IMG/VR virus record: IMGVR_UViG_3300010400_000032
Location: 1-40,352 of that record
Length of the DNA: 40,352 bases
Source of the DNA: a virus
Strand: one strand, 5' to 3'
The position numbers and the translations under genes are program-made. The notes under the pieces were generated by a model, which saw only the letters and a program-made list of their open reading frames with translations, made no database searches and was not told the DNA's origin. Positions 27,813-36,763 of the stretch are shown piece by piece; the first letter of the stretch is position 1, and each line of letters begins with the position of its first letter.

Positions 27813-29372
27813 TCAGCCCTCGAGGTAGCGGCGCAGCACGTAATTACCGATGCCGGACTGAACTGCATTATTCACGTTTGCAGCGGTATTGCCGTAGATG
27901 GATGCTCGAGAGTTGCCAGCATTGATCGCGGCGTTTCCAATATTGCTCGCTGAATTAGCACCAGCGGCTGCGGAGGCGCCTATGCCGGTATTTCCGAGCC
28001 CTGCCTGAGTCATCAGCCGATCCACAAAGGCCGAGTATTCTCGCGAGGCGTTGCCTTGGGCATATCGGATGCCCTCCTTCACTGCACCACCTGAAAGCAA
28101 GCCACTCTTCGCAATCGCCGATCTGTCGATTGCTTTCTGACCTTCACCGAGATTGAAGTTGTAGTCAGGAGATGTATAGAAGCGCGCCATGTTCGGCGTG
28201 CCGGATTCGTTGAAGCCCTGAAGGTCAGCAAGCGTTCCAACAGCAGCGTTGCCCAGCGCTCGAATGGGCGCCGTGTCACCTCGTACCAGGTCGAACTGAC
28301 GACGAGACTCCCAATTCGCTTCGCGCTCACCTTGATTGACAGCGTTCCCAGCCTGATTGCCGGCGTAGATGGACGCCCCGGCGTTGATCAATGGGCCGAG
28401 CCAGTCCAGATAACTCGCGCCTGCTGCCGTACCCATACCTGCTCCTGTTCCTGCACCACCAGCGAATCCGCCGGCAACGCTCGTTCCAATACCTGCGCCG
28501 ATCCCGGCTCCTACGCCTGTTCCGGCAGCATCACCCACGGCTGATCCGATGCCTTGCGCGACACCTTCGCCGAATGAGGTGCCGAGATTTCCAGCCGGCG
28601 CAGTCGTGGACACGCCAGCAGGAGCGCTGAAAAGCTGCCCCAACCGCCCAACACCATAGTTGCCGGCGTAGGCCGAACCGATTGCAGAACCGACTGCATG
28701 CAACTCGGGTTGATAGCCGAGAGAATTTCCGCCGTGGCTTGCGACGTACTTCGCCTGCGACTCATCGGTCGGCCCGCCGTACTGGTCTGCGATAGGCTTG
28801 TCATGCCTTCCAGTGACCGCGTTACTCAGCTTGGTGCCGAGTGGCGTACCGCCGAAAATGCTGCCCTTGCCCTGTAACGCCTGTCCTGCTCCATGGAGGA
28901 CGTCATGGACGTGCTGACGTGTTCTATCAGCCGTTGCGCCTAACTTGTCAACGAAGGACTGATTGGCGGTCGCTTTCTTGTACGCCGTGTTATAGGCGTC
29001 CTGCTCGTCTGTGGGATCGTAGGTCTTGAGGGACCCATCAGCTCCGGTGTACTGGTAGACAGGCTGTCCACCTTTTACCTTGACCTTCTTCGCATCGAAA
29101 ACAGTTCCGTCTGCAAAGTGAATCTTGCCGTTCTTGAAGAGGAAGCCATAGCGAAGGGCGGGCTTCAGCATTCCTCCTGCATAGGCATCGCCCTTCATTC
29201 CGGCGGCGCGAAGCCATTCAGGAAGATCGGCGTTCGTCGTCTTGTTTCCCGTTCCAGCAGCACCCGCAAAGTAATCGAGCGGATTCGCCTGCGTGCCATA
29301 GGCGGGCGCGACTGACGTTGGAGGTGCTGAACCATACAACCTCACGAGAATATCGGCCGCTGATTCCGGCAT
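27813..29372 (-). CDS. DNA ejection/transfer protein, first of three (gp7 position)
   Basis: The protein has 519 residues. It has a polar N-terminal half, then a Gly/Ala-rich middle (GVGAGIGAGIGTSVAGGFAG). The conserved C-terminus carries NFNLGEGQKAIDRSAIAKSG followed by LLSGGAVKEGIRYAQGNASR and an Asn/Ala-rich helix. That C-terminal motif is a signature of phage DNA-transfer proteins from the P22 gp7 position. The Gly-rich segment could insert into membranes. Two nucleotides separate it from the next gene. Confidence 0.75.
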   Translation of the reverse strand: MPESAADILVRLYGSAPPTSVAPAYGTQANPLDYFAGAAGTGNKTTNADLPEWLRAAGMKGDAYAGGMLKPALRYGFLFKNGKIHFADGTVFDAKKVKVKGGQPVYQYTGADGSLKTYDPTDEQDAYNTAYKKATANQSFVDKLGATADRTRQHVHDVLHGAGQALQGKGSIFGGTPLGTKLSNAVTGRHDKPIADQYGGPTDESQAKYVASHGGNSLGYQPELHAVGSAIGSAYAGNYGVGRLGQLFSAPAGVSTTAPAGNLGTSFGEGVAQGIGSAVGDAAGTGVGAGIGAGIGTSVAGGFAGGAGTGAGMGTAAGASYLDWLGPLINAGASIYAGNQAGNAVNQGEREANWESRRQFDLVRGDTAPIRALGNAAVGTLADLQGFNESGTPNMARFYTSPDYNFNLGEGQKAIDRSAIAKSGLLSGGAVKEGIRYAQGNASREYSAFVDRLMTQAGLGNTGIGASAAAGANSASNIGNAAINAGNSRASIYGNTAANVNNAVQSGIGNYVLRRYLEG

Positions 29373-29609
29373 CTAAAGCCCCAGATCCTTGAGCGCCATG
29401 AAGTTCGCGTGATACTCGGTCACATCTGCGATGAGTTTCACACGTGCGGATTCCATAAGCTCAGGACGCGTTACGAGCGCTGCAACCGCAATGCTGACGC
29501 GCTTGGCGACTGCTGGCACATCGTCAACATAACCCTCAAGCACCACCCACTTCTGCCGCTCATGTTCTGTCGCAGGCTCGATCCGCCGCGTTTTCACTTC
29601 AGGGGGCAT
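29373..29609 (-). CDS. Small helical protein in the gp14 position
   Basis: The gene encodes 78 residues from ATG 29609; upstream in-frame starts would overlap the previous gene more. The product is charged and helical with a central VSIAVAALVTRPELMESARV. It overlaps the preceding gene by 11 nt. P22 places gp14, an assembly factor for the tail/ejection apparatus, here; sequence similarity is not evident. Confidence 0.55.
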   Translation of the reverse strand: MPPEVKTRRIEPATEHERQKWVVLEGYVDDVPAVAKRVSIAVAALVTRPELMESARVKLIADVTEYHANFMALKDLGL

Positions 29610-30426
29610 AGTAGGGATTATCCACCCAACCACCGCCACCACCCGCACCGCCTGAAAGAGCCGTGCTCACGCGCGAGGCAAGGCCGCCCGTCGTGTAGGC
29701 AGCATAGAGCGTGCCGTCTATCGCAATTGAAAAGTGCGTTGGATCGATGACCGTGATCACGTAGTCGTTCCCATTGAGGTTTGTTCCGAAATCCCCAGGC
29801 AACGCAGTGAGTGTCACCGTGTCGCCGCTCGTCCAACCAGGTGTGGTGCCTGTCTGGAAAACAATCGGATTCGCACTCGTCGCGCCCGTAATCGCTGCTG
29901 TGTTTGCAGAAATTGCGGTCTCAATAGCGCCAACGAAATAGCGGCCATTCTCGGCCGTCACGTTCTGCCGGACAGTGGTCGCAAAGTAACTCACGACTCC
30001 GCCTTCATAGTCAGGATCATCCGCATACACGAAATAGTTAGTGCTAGGATTAAGTCCTACGATGGTCCCAGAGTTGTAGGAAACGAGCCCAAATCCGTAT
30101 TGCAGTGTGTGCGAGGCAATGGAAATCGTCGCCGTGGACGCATCCGCACTCGCCTGAAGCGGGTTGATGTCCTGAAGTGAAAGAACATTGCCTGCTGAAA
30201 CCTGCGGCAAAAATCGTTGATCCTCTGCCCTGCCATCATCTGTCAGCATCTGCACCAAAGAGTCAAAGTCTGTGCCGGTGCGTGTCGCAATCGTAGCTAG
30301 TGCGTCTATTACCGCTCGTTGGCCATCGTGACGAATTTGCTCGTTCAACCGCCTGAGGAATTGCTCCCAATCACGCGGATTATCAAGCGCCGAGCGTGGC
30401 GGGCGCAGGATGCCGTCAAGCGGCAT
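29599..30426 (-). CDS. Tail-needle-position virion protein with FCCH-like beta domain
   Basis: The protein has 275 residues. A helical N-terminal 60 residues (DWEQFLRRLNEQIRHDGQRA) is followed by a beta-sandwich region. NYFVYADDPDYEGGVVSYF and NGRYFVGAIETAI are in the middle. A domain with TSGDTVTLTALPGDF and GNDYVITVIDPTHFSIAI (an FCCH-like phage domain) comes next, then a Gly-rich linker. It lies after gp10, where P22 has the tail needle gp26, but it lacks a long triple coiled coil. It may plug or decorate the tail. Confidence 0.65.
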   Translation of the reverse strand: MPLDGILRPPRSALDNPRDWEQFLRRLNEQIRHDGQRAVIDALATIATRTGTDFDSLVQMLTDDGRAEDQRFLPQVSAGNVLSLQDINPLQASADASTATISIASHTLQYGFGLVSYNSGTIVGLNPSTNYFVYADDPDYEGGVVSYFATTVRQNVTAENGRYFVGAIETAISANTAAITGATSANPIVFQTGTTPGWTSGDTVTLTALPGDFGTNLNGNDYVITVIDPTHFSIAIDGTLYAAYTTGGLASRVSTALSGGAGGGGGWVDNPYYAP

Positions 30427-31810
30427 CGAGACGTGCCTCAGTCACACGCGACTTGGTAGTGGCAAGCACCAGGGTTCTACGCACCGGATCAGAGATTGCG
30501 TAACGGTAGATGCGGCTTCGAGCCGAACCATTCCGCCACCAGACAGAGCGTGACTTGTAGTCGCCCATCCGTCCCAAGGAACGCCATCTCTCACTAGACC
30601 AGGTGCGTCCGTCAGTGTCCGAGAATTGCAGCATGGCCTGAGGATCTGAGCCCTGCCCATTCGCAATACCGACACCGTTTTCGAACACGAGTTCGATGCG
30701 TGAATGTTTAGTCCGTAGATTGTCGCGCCCGACAGGAGGTGAGGTGCATTCAAGGCGCAGCGTGTTGCCGAATTCCGTGAAGGTATCGCCAGAGAGAGTC
30801 CCAAGCGCGCCGGTCTCAGCATCCGCAACGATCCATTGTTCATAGGCACGGACAACACCTGCCCAGCGCCATGAACTGAAACCGTGTGATCCGCGCTCAT
30901 GCCACAGTCCATTCGCAATGTCGTAGACGTAGGCGAAGTCTGCACACTTGAGGCCGTAGAAGTCGTGTCCCGGCTCCTTCCATGTGAGGCCGATGAAGTC
31001 TCTGTCTACAGCTCGTGCAATGGCCTGCTCGACTACAGGAGTTGAGATCGCCTGAGGAGCATAGCCGTTGAGCCTGTAAACCTTTCCATCGCTTCCGGGA
31101 AAGAACACGCTGTTGTCCGCTTTCGCAGGTCCGCGAGGACACACACACCCAATCTCACCCTGTGCACTCGGAATGTCGGTGAGCGGGAAATCGGTAGAGC
31201 CTGAATCGTAGACGGCCTGATAGGACTCCGTGCCGAAGAGGATTCCTTCTCCATGATCGACAATGATCGATGTCAGGTCGTCCGGATATCGCTCTGCGGA
31301 TGCGAAGTCGAGTGCATCAATCGATGAAGGGTTGCGGTTTGCAGTGATGAAATACTGCCCAGAATTGGGCGGAATGATGATGTAGTAGCCGTCCAGGTAC
31401 GCAAGTGAAACCGCACCAGGCCAGTCGGGATCTGTGATCTGTGCAACAGCCGAGCCATTCCAGAACCATCCGCGCTCCGTCGCTGGCTCAACCACCATGA
31501 CATTCGTTTCATCGCCTTCGATGAGAACGTAGCCACTGCCTTCAATCGTGCCGAGCGTCGTTACCACACCCGACGCGCCAACCCGATACAGGCTCGTTCC
31601 AGCGCACCAGTACAGCACGCTGCGCACGACCTTGAAGCCGCGATGAGTGCCGCGCGTCGCTACCCAATTTGCAACCCCGTATGAGGCGACCACAGCGGCA
31701 AAAGTCTTTGCCTGCGGAGGCGCGGGCTCGAGATAGCAATTCACCATCCGCTGAGCAGAGATCGGCAAACTCACATGCCGATACGACTGCGTGCCGAATG
31801 GAATGCGCAT
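30416..31810 (-). CDS. gp10-like packaged-DNA stabilisation / tail hub protein
   Basis: The protein has 464 residues. The start IPFGTQSYRHVSLPISAQRM-VNCYLEP, LYWCAGTSLYRVGASG, the six- to seven-bladed propeller-like repeats and the DGRTWSSERWRSLG motif match phage P22 gp10. gp10 sits under the portal, closes the head after packaging and anchors the tailspike. It overlaps the gp4-like gene by 1 nt. Function from family and synteny. Confidence 0.85.
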   Translation of the reverse strand: MRIPFGTQSYRHVSLPISAQRMVNCYLEPAPPQAKTFAAVVASYGVANWVATRGTHRGFKVVRSVLYWCAGTSLYRVGASGVVTTLGTIEGSGYVLIEGDETNVMVVEPATERGWFWNGSAVAQITDPDWPGAVSLAYLDGYYIIIPPNSGQYFITANRNPSSIDALDFASAERYPDDLTSIIVDHGEGILFGTESYQAVYDSGSTDFPLTDIPSAQGEIGCVCPRGPAKADNSVFFPGSDGKVYRLNGYAPQAISTPVVEQAIARAVDRDFIGLTWKEPGHDFYGLKCADFAYVYDIANGLWHERGSHGFSSWRWAGVVRAYEQWIVADAETGALGTLSGDTFTEFGNTLRLECTSPPVGRDNLRTKHSRIELVFENGVGIANGQGSDPQAMLQFSDTDGRTWSSERWRSLGRMGDYKSRSVWWRNGSARSRIYRYAISDPVRRTLVLATTKSRVTEARLDAA

Positions 31811-32169
31811 TAGTAGGACTCAGTCGGCGCCGGATCTGAAACGTAAGAGCGGGAGTGCAGTTGCCTCAAATCCCGCTCAGCGAGAGAAACTTGCGGAAGC
31901 CCTATGGCACCCGCTGCTGCAAAACGGTTCGAGTCGTCGCCGAATTCATCTGCTGCCAAATAGGCCAGTGCAAAAACGAGCGCGATGACGGCCTCTGCTG
32001 GCACGTCCTCAGTAACTGTCCAGGAAACAAGCCCCCGGACCTTCAATTGATTCCACAGCAGCACGTATTGAGACGCGATAACCGACGTATCTTCTGGAGC
32101 AGCAGATTCTCCCGCAGCAACGATCTCGAGCTTTTCGAGAGCTTTGCGATACAGATCGGTGAGGGTCAC
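31810..32169 (-). CDS. gp4-like head-completion / tail adaptor protein
   Basis: The protein has 119 residues from GTG 32169, with GGAG 5 nt upstream. It starts LTDLYRKALEKLEIVAAGE and has a helical bundle pattern with SLAERDLRQLHSRSY near the end, as in P22 gp4 and related adaptors that bind the portal ring. Shorter than P22 gp4 (166 aa) and without its extra domain. Preceded by a terminator module. Confidence 0.75.
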   Translation of the reverse strand: MTLTDLYRKALEKLEIVAAGESAAPEDTSVIASQYVLLWNQLKVRGLVSWTVTEDVPAEAVIALVFALAYLAADEFGDDSNRFAAAGAIGLPQVSLAERDLRQLHSRSYVSDPAPTESY

Positions 32170-32185
32170 GCGTACTCCATGAAAG

Positions 32186-32212
32186 AAAAGGGGCCGGTGT
32201 TACCCGGCCCCC
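32186..32212 (-). terminator. Intrinsic terminator between the 142-aa and gp4-like genes
   Basis: Minus-strand GGGGCCGG and CCGGCCCC form an 8-bp stem with a 6-nt loop, followed by TTTTCTTTC. Its trailer CTTTCATGGAG carries the binding site of the GTG start at 32169. Same format as the other late modules. Confidence 0.75.
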
Positions 32213-32216
32213 GCAC

Positions 32217-32645
32217 TTAGATGTGCTGACAGAACAACACGAGAGTCACGCTGCCGGCCGCTGCGGTAGCCGCTGCGGTCGTCGATACGATTGTCACGAG
32301 CTGTTTGTCCGTGCCGGGCGTTGTCTGCACGGCGGTCGTGGTCGGGGCATTCAATGAAGAAGTACCCGACTGACCGCCAGTCAAACCCGTCACCACGTCC
32401 ACGGCGTTCACCGTGACCTTGTGCACCAAGGCCGCGGAGACGTTCGTGTCCATGTCGGTCGGGAAGTATCCAACCCCGACGACACGCGTGTTTGCCGGGA
32501 TGTAGCCCATCTCCATGACGTCGTTCAGCTCGTTCTGCGTCGTGCTGAATGACTTCGTGAAGACTGCGAGGAAAGCCCCCGCACCGACGTTGTCGTAGAA
32601 AGTCCGAGCCTCTGCGGCCGGGAGTGAAGTTGTTTCGCCTGCCAT
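32217..32645 (-). CDS. Capsid-associated / decoration protein candidate
   Basis: The protein has 142 residues. It lies directly after the coat gene, 12 nt away, and before the gp4-like gene. It is soluble and beta-rich, with a central VVGVGYFPTDMDTNVSAALV and a Ser/Thr/Ala-rich C-terminal half ending VTLVLFCQHI. Proteins in this place are often head decoration or stabilising proteins. The family is not recognised with certainty. Confidence 0.6.
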   Translation of the reverse strand: MAGETTSLPAAEARTFYDNVGAGAFLAVFTKSFSTTQNELNDVMEMGYIPANTRVVGVGYFPTDMDTNVSAALVHKVTVNAVDVVTGLTGGQSGTSSLNAPTTTAVQTTPGTDKQLVTIVSTTAAATAAAGSVTLVLFCQHI

Positions 32646-32657
32646 GTTCGTTCTCCT

Positions 32658-33791
32658 TTACGGCACGTAAGCGAAGAAGCCGGTGGCGATACCGTTCTGC
32701 TTCGGGGTGGTGGTATCGGCTGCACCGGAGCCGAAGTAGGTTTTGGCGATGCCGTCCCACATCTCCACACCCACGCCCACGGCCGCGCCGTAGTCGTCGG
32801 TGTCCTGGATGATGCGTTGACGTTTCGCGATGGCGTACGAGAGCGCCTGCGCACCGCAGAGGTACGCAACACCCACGTTCGCCGACGAGGCGCCGACAGT
32901 TCCCAGGTTCTGGATCTCAGGGATCTCGCGAATGACGATGCCGTCATACATGAGGTCGCCGGAGGTGAATATCGGATTGTCCTTGCGGGACTCACCGCCC
33001 TGAATCAGAGCCTGGTTGAGGGTACCCAGATCGCTCTGCAACGCGCGGAAAAGCGCCGTGCCGCAGAAACAGACGTAATACTCCTCTTCGTCGTTCACCT
33101 TGATCGGCTTGACCTTCGGCGTTGCAGCCTTCGCCATGTCCTTCAGCTTCTTCAGGTTTGCACCCGTGAAGAGGTCGTTGGTCGTGTCGAGCTGCGTCAG
33201 GTCCGTCGCGAGCACGGTGTAACCCGCCGCTGCATTGGACGCTGCGAAGCAGATGCGGTCGGCGTTGTTGATCAACCAGGTGTTGCGATTGCCGGCCGAA
33301 GCGGACGCGTACGGGGTATGCGTTGAACCGTCGGTCGAAATCGAACCCATGGCGATGATGATCCGGTCGCGGATGTTCTCCTTTGACCAGTCCATCAACG
33401 TCGCGCGCTTGGAGTCGGCGATGTCCACCGCACTCACCTGCTCGTCGAACACGTCATGCAACACGGCCCAGCGGGTACGTGCGACGCTGACGCGGAAGTT
33501 GCGCTGTACCTGCGCCTCTTCGTTGCCCTTCAGGCGGTTGTATCCGGTGATACCGGACATCTGGTTCGCAACCGCACCCGTCAAGGTGTTCTGGTTGCCA
33601 GCCAAACGGTTGACGAGGGTGAAGTTGACCTGTTCGCCAACCTTTTTGGTCAGGTCCTCGTTGATCTGAATGGGAGACAGTTCGTCCGTCCCCATGTACT
33701 TGGAAAAGCGATTTGCGCGAACGTATTCGCGAAAATACTTGCTCTCCCACTGAATTTGCCGACTGTTTGTCGGCACTACAGTCTGTGCCAC
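32658..33791 (-). CDS. Major capsid protein (N4-gp56 / DUF4043 type, HK97 fold)
   Basis: The gene encodes 377 residues from GTG 33791, with GGAG 7 nt upstream. DLTKKVGEQVNFTLVNRLAG, then YNRLKGNEEAQVQRNFRVSV and the long spine region identify the N4 gp56-like coat family. It would form the icosahedral shell on the scaffold encoded upstream. It is preceded by a terminator, which may set its mRNA level apart from scaffold. Coat family differs from that of P22 although the surrounding order is P22-like. Confidence 0.85.
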   Translation of the reverse strand: MAQTVVPTNSRQIQWESKYFREYVRANRFSKYMGTDELSPIQINEDLTKKVGEQVNFTLVNRLAGNQNTLTGAVANQMSGITGYNRLKGNEEAQVQRNFRVSVARTRWAVLHDVFDEQVSAVDIADSKRATLMDWSKENIRDRIIIAMGSISTDGSTHTPYASASAGNRNTWLINNADRICFAASNAAAGYTVLATDLTQLDTTNDLFTGANLKKLKDMAKAATPKVKPIKVNDEEEYYVCFCGTALFRALQSDLGTLNQALIQGGESRKDNPIFTSGDLMYDGIVIREIPEIQNLGTVGASSANVGVAYLCGAQALSYAIAKRQRIIQDTDDYGAAVGVGVEMWDGIAKTYFGSGAADTTTPKQNGIATGFFAYVP

Positions 33792-33830
33792 TTGAAAACT
33801 CCTGTGTGCCGCCAGCTTTCTTCAGGCAAT

Positions 33831-33854
33831 AAAAAACCCGCACTCTGGCGGGTT
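33831..33854 (-). terminator. Intrinsic terminator between scaffold and coat genes
   Basis: Minus-strand AACCCGC and GCGGGTT form a 7-bp stem with a 6-nt loop, followed by six T. It sits 23 nt after the scaffold stop and about 40 nt before the coat start. Confidence 0.8.
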
Positions 33855-33876
33855 CCTAACTACCTTGGAAAAGCTT

Positions 33877-34704
33877 TTAGCGTGATTGGTTACCGAATCG
33901 GGCGATGGTCTTGATATCCTCAGGGTCTGCGCTACCGGCTTGCGGAGCGGCCCCAGAAGGACGACTGTTGAGGGAGCGCGGGATGTGTTCCAGGTCTGTC
34001 ATCTTCTGCGTGAGATCGGCAATTTGAGCTTCGAGAGACTTGATGCGCGTGTCACGTTCGGTGATCTGCGCACGCGAATCGGCGGTAATCTTCTCGCGGT
34101 ACTTCATAAAGTCCCCGCCGACATCGGCGAGTTCCTTGATCTGAAGGCCCACGGTGTAGATGTAATCGCCTGGATCGGCTGATGCACGAAGGCCCGCAAT
34201 GAGCCGGTCATCGTGCTCGGCAGCCTCGGCAAATGCGGTTTCCGCATCACCGAATGCTTCCTTGTAGGTCAGCCGGGCGATCTTCACGGACTGCTGATAA
34301 AGCTGTTCGCGAAGGCCGCGCGTGCCATCGTCTACCCGCGTGCTGATTGCCTTGTCTTCGTCGTCGAAGACGGAGGGTTTCGGCTGCGCGGGCTGCTTTC
34401 CCTCGAGTTCTCGCAGGCGGGCCTCTGCGGCCTGGCGCTTGCGTCGCTCGTCGAGAAGTGCAGCCACCTCACCACGGGGCCGGGCCGGTTCTTTTGCGTC
34501 AGCCTTTGGCTCTTCACCTTCAGGTTCGACCTTCGCAAACTTCCCGTCCGCACCGCGTGCTGGTGCTTTCTCATCTGCCTTGGTCTCGCTTCCTGCTGCC
34601 GGCGGCGCAGTTTCGGTCTTTTCGACCACGCCCGTTTCGGAAGGAACTTCGGCCTGCTCTTTGTTGCTCAAAATGTCAGAAACGCTTTCCATTGGAACAC
34701 TCAC
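33877..34704 (-). CDS. Scaffolding protein
   Basis: The gene encodes 275 residues from GTG 34704, chosen because GAGGAG lies 6 nt upstream; TTG 34722 and ATG 34692 are alternatives. The product is acidic and Ala/Glu/Lys/Pro-rich at the start, with PARGADGKFAKVEPEGEE. A long coiled coil follows (ITERDTRIKSLEAQIADLTQ, residues about 215-240), then a basic C-terminal end. This is the usual scaffold layout between portal and coat. It helps assemble the procapsid and then leaves. Confidence 0.75.
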   Translation of the reverse strand: MSVPMESVSDILSNKEQAEVPSETGVVEKTETAPPAAGSETKADEKAPARGADGKFAKVEPEGEEPKADAKEPARPRGEVAALLDERRKRQAAEARLRELEGKQPAQPKPSVFDDEDKAISTRVDDGTRGLREQLYQQSVKIARLTYKEAFGDAETAFAEAAEHDDRLIAGLRASADPGDYIYTVGLQIKELADVGGDFMKYREKITADSRAQITERDTRIKSLEAQIADLTQKMTDLEHIPRSLNSRPSGAAPQAGSADPEDIKTIARFGNQSR

Positions 34705-34768
34705 GTCACTCTCCTCACTCAAACGCCCGACTCAGCGGCGGCCTGTAACGCCCGAAACCCGGCGGCGG

Positions 34769-36763
34769 TCAATTCACGGAAACTTGTGTCTTTGAGCCAG
34801 GCTTCGCGGCAGGTTCGCCATGCTGCTGCAGCTCAGTGAAGGTCGCAACCTTCGCACTCGCATCGATGTGACTCTCAACGGCGGCAGCCTTGTCCTTCTC
34901 AGCACCCGCCTCGGCCTTGTCAGCCTCAGCTTCGGTCTTTCTGAGGGTCGCCTTCGTGATGAGCGCCTGAAGCTGCTGCATCATCTGTTGGAACTGTGCC
35001 TGCTGCTGTGCGGCTGGATCGTCACCACCTTTCATGCGCTCGAGCACGCGCTTTTTCGTCGTTGCGCGTAGCTGGCTCATCTCAACGATGACATCGAAGG
35101 GGACGTCCGGACGTTTGTCAGCGATGCGCGCGAGGATTTCGAATTCCTCCTGCTGCACCGTCACCACGTCCTGACCGCGATCGATAATGATGTCGATATC
35201 CATCTGCGCAACATCGTTCGTGCGCATGGGATTTCCGGTCTTGTCGTCGTAATACTGCGACTGAGACTCACTGCGACGCGCAATCTCCTCGACAATTCCA
35301 CGCTTCGCCTCTGGGGGAAGCTGCTGAAACTCCGGGTTTTGAGCTGCTTGTCGTGCAAGCATGTCACCCATGAGAACCGGCTGATTGAGCCCAACCCACT
35401 TGATCTTCTGCTCATCGTCCGTCACGCGCACCCACATAGGAGCAGTCCAATACTGACGAATGCGGCACCAGACTTGTCGATACATCCGCAACTCCCATGC
35501 GTCGAGCGCATCGAAGAGCGGGGAAATCGGCAGTTGTCCGGCCTGCTGGTCTCGAGCCTTGGCGATTCCTGAGATATCGCCCGACGTGCCCATGATCGCG
35601 GCATTTGGGCCGGTCTGAGAGAGTGCAATGTCGGTCTGCTGCAAGAGACGCCACTGCCCTTCTGCCTCGGCAAGATTGTCTTCAATGACCAGGTCTTCCG
35701 GCGAGCCGTTGATCTCGATCACGCCATCGGCTTTGTGGATCTCGTCGCGAATCTTCTTGATGCCGCCGTCTTCATCCGTCACCGCACCTTTGCGCATCTT
35801 GATTCGCTTGGCACTCAGGAGATGCAGCATCTTCGAACGGCGCTTGTTGTGCTCGTCCTGTAAGTCAAGATCGCGCTTCACCTTGCCGTAAGGATTTCCG
35901 TCGCTGTCTCGATACAGCGCCTGAATCTCCATGCAGCAATACGGCTGACCGTATTCGTCCTTGTATTCGCAGGGCTTGGGCTTCTCTAACCACCCGCCCC
36001 GACACCAAACAGCCTCATACCAGCGGCCTTTTTTCAAGAAGTAGTGATAAAACACCTGCACGCGCTTTCGCTTGCCTGAGGTGAGCGTATAGCGCGGCTT
36101 GTCATCGAGTGAGGCATCGGGGCCTGACTGAGACGTACTACCAGTGCTCGAATCGAGTGCGTCCTTACCCTCCGGCCAGTCCTCTTCTGCGACCGTCTGA
36201 TCCATCCAGGTGAAATAACCGCAATAGGTCTTGTCGGAAAAATCGTCCTTGAGTGAGTGAATGTCGTAGTAAACACGATCCCTGCGGATGTGCTCCATCA
36301 ACACTCGAGGAGGCTGACCGCGTCGCTTCTCGACAATCACCTGGCCTGCGCAGATCCCCTCAACTTGGAGGTTGTCAGCGGCGGGTTTACGAACTGAAGT
36401 CTTGTAGGTGCACTGATCTGCAACGAAGCGAAGGCCATCCGTCGCCGCTTCAGCACTCTGCTCGTCTTCCGGAGAAGGATTGCGCGGATACGCCTTGGGG
36501 TCGGTGCGCATCTGCTTTTCGATGCCAAGCACCGTGTCGCACTTGTCGCCAATCTTGTTATCGGTGATGCAGGGCTGCTTGCGCTTGGCAAGGACTCTGC
36601 GTTCATCCGCCGTCCATTGATCGCCGTCACGATACTGCCGGCACTTCTCCTGCAAACGACGGGTGTCAATGGTGGAGTCCGCGAATTCTTCGAACTGCTG
36701 CACCACTTTCTGGTGCTCGTCGTCCTCGAATACCGGGGCATTTCCTGTCACGCCACCTTCCAA
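34769..36763 (-). CDS. Portal protein (P22-type)
   Basis: The gene encodes 664 residues from TTG 36763, with a strong GAGGAGG 4 nt upstream; GTG 36751 is possible. The start has a helical RRLQEKCRQYRDGDQW and CITDNKIGDKCDTVLGIEKQ, and the middle has YFTWMDQTVAEEDWPEG and LQDEHNKRRSKMLHLLSAKR, as in P22-type portal proteins. The C-terminus is a Gln/Lys/Ala helical barrel-like segment (AAQQQAQFQQMMQQLQALIT). It forms the 12-fold DNA channel bound by terminase and gp4/gp10. The end overlaps no late gene but is close to scaffold. Confidence 0.9.
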   Translation of the reverse strand: MEGGVTGNAPVFEDDEHQKVVQQFEEFADSTIDTRRLQEKCRQYRDGDQWTADERRVLAKRKQPCITDNKIGDKCDTVLGIEKQMRTDPKAYPRNPSPEDEQSAEAATDGLRFVADQCTYKTSVRKPAADNLQVEGICAGQVIVEKRRGQPPRVLMEHIRRDRVYYDIHSLKDDFSDKTYCGYFTWMDQTVAEEDWPEGKDALDSSTGSTSQSGPDASLDDKPRYTLTSGKRKRVQVFYHYFLKKGRWYEAVWCRGGWLEKPKPCEYKDEYGQPYCCMEIQALYRDSDGNPYGKVKRDLDLQDEHNKRRSKMLHLLSAKRIKMRKGAVTDEDGGIKKIRDEIHKADGVIEINGSPEDLVIEDNLAEAEGQWRLLQQTDIALSQTGPNAAIMGTSGDISGIAKARDQQAGQLPISPLFDALDAWELRMYRQVWCRIRQYWTAPMWVRVTDDEQKIKWVGLNQPVLMGDMLARQAAQNPEFQQLPPEAKRGIVEEIARRSESQSQYYDDKTGNPMRTNDVAQMDIDIIIDRGQDVVTVQQEEFEILARIADKRPDVPFDVIVEMSQLRATTKKRVLERMKGGDDPAAQQQAQFQQMMQQLQALITKATLRKTEAEADKAEAGAEKDKAAAVESHIDASAKVATFTELQQHGEPAAKPGSKTQVSVN

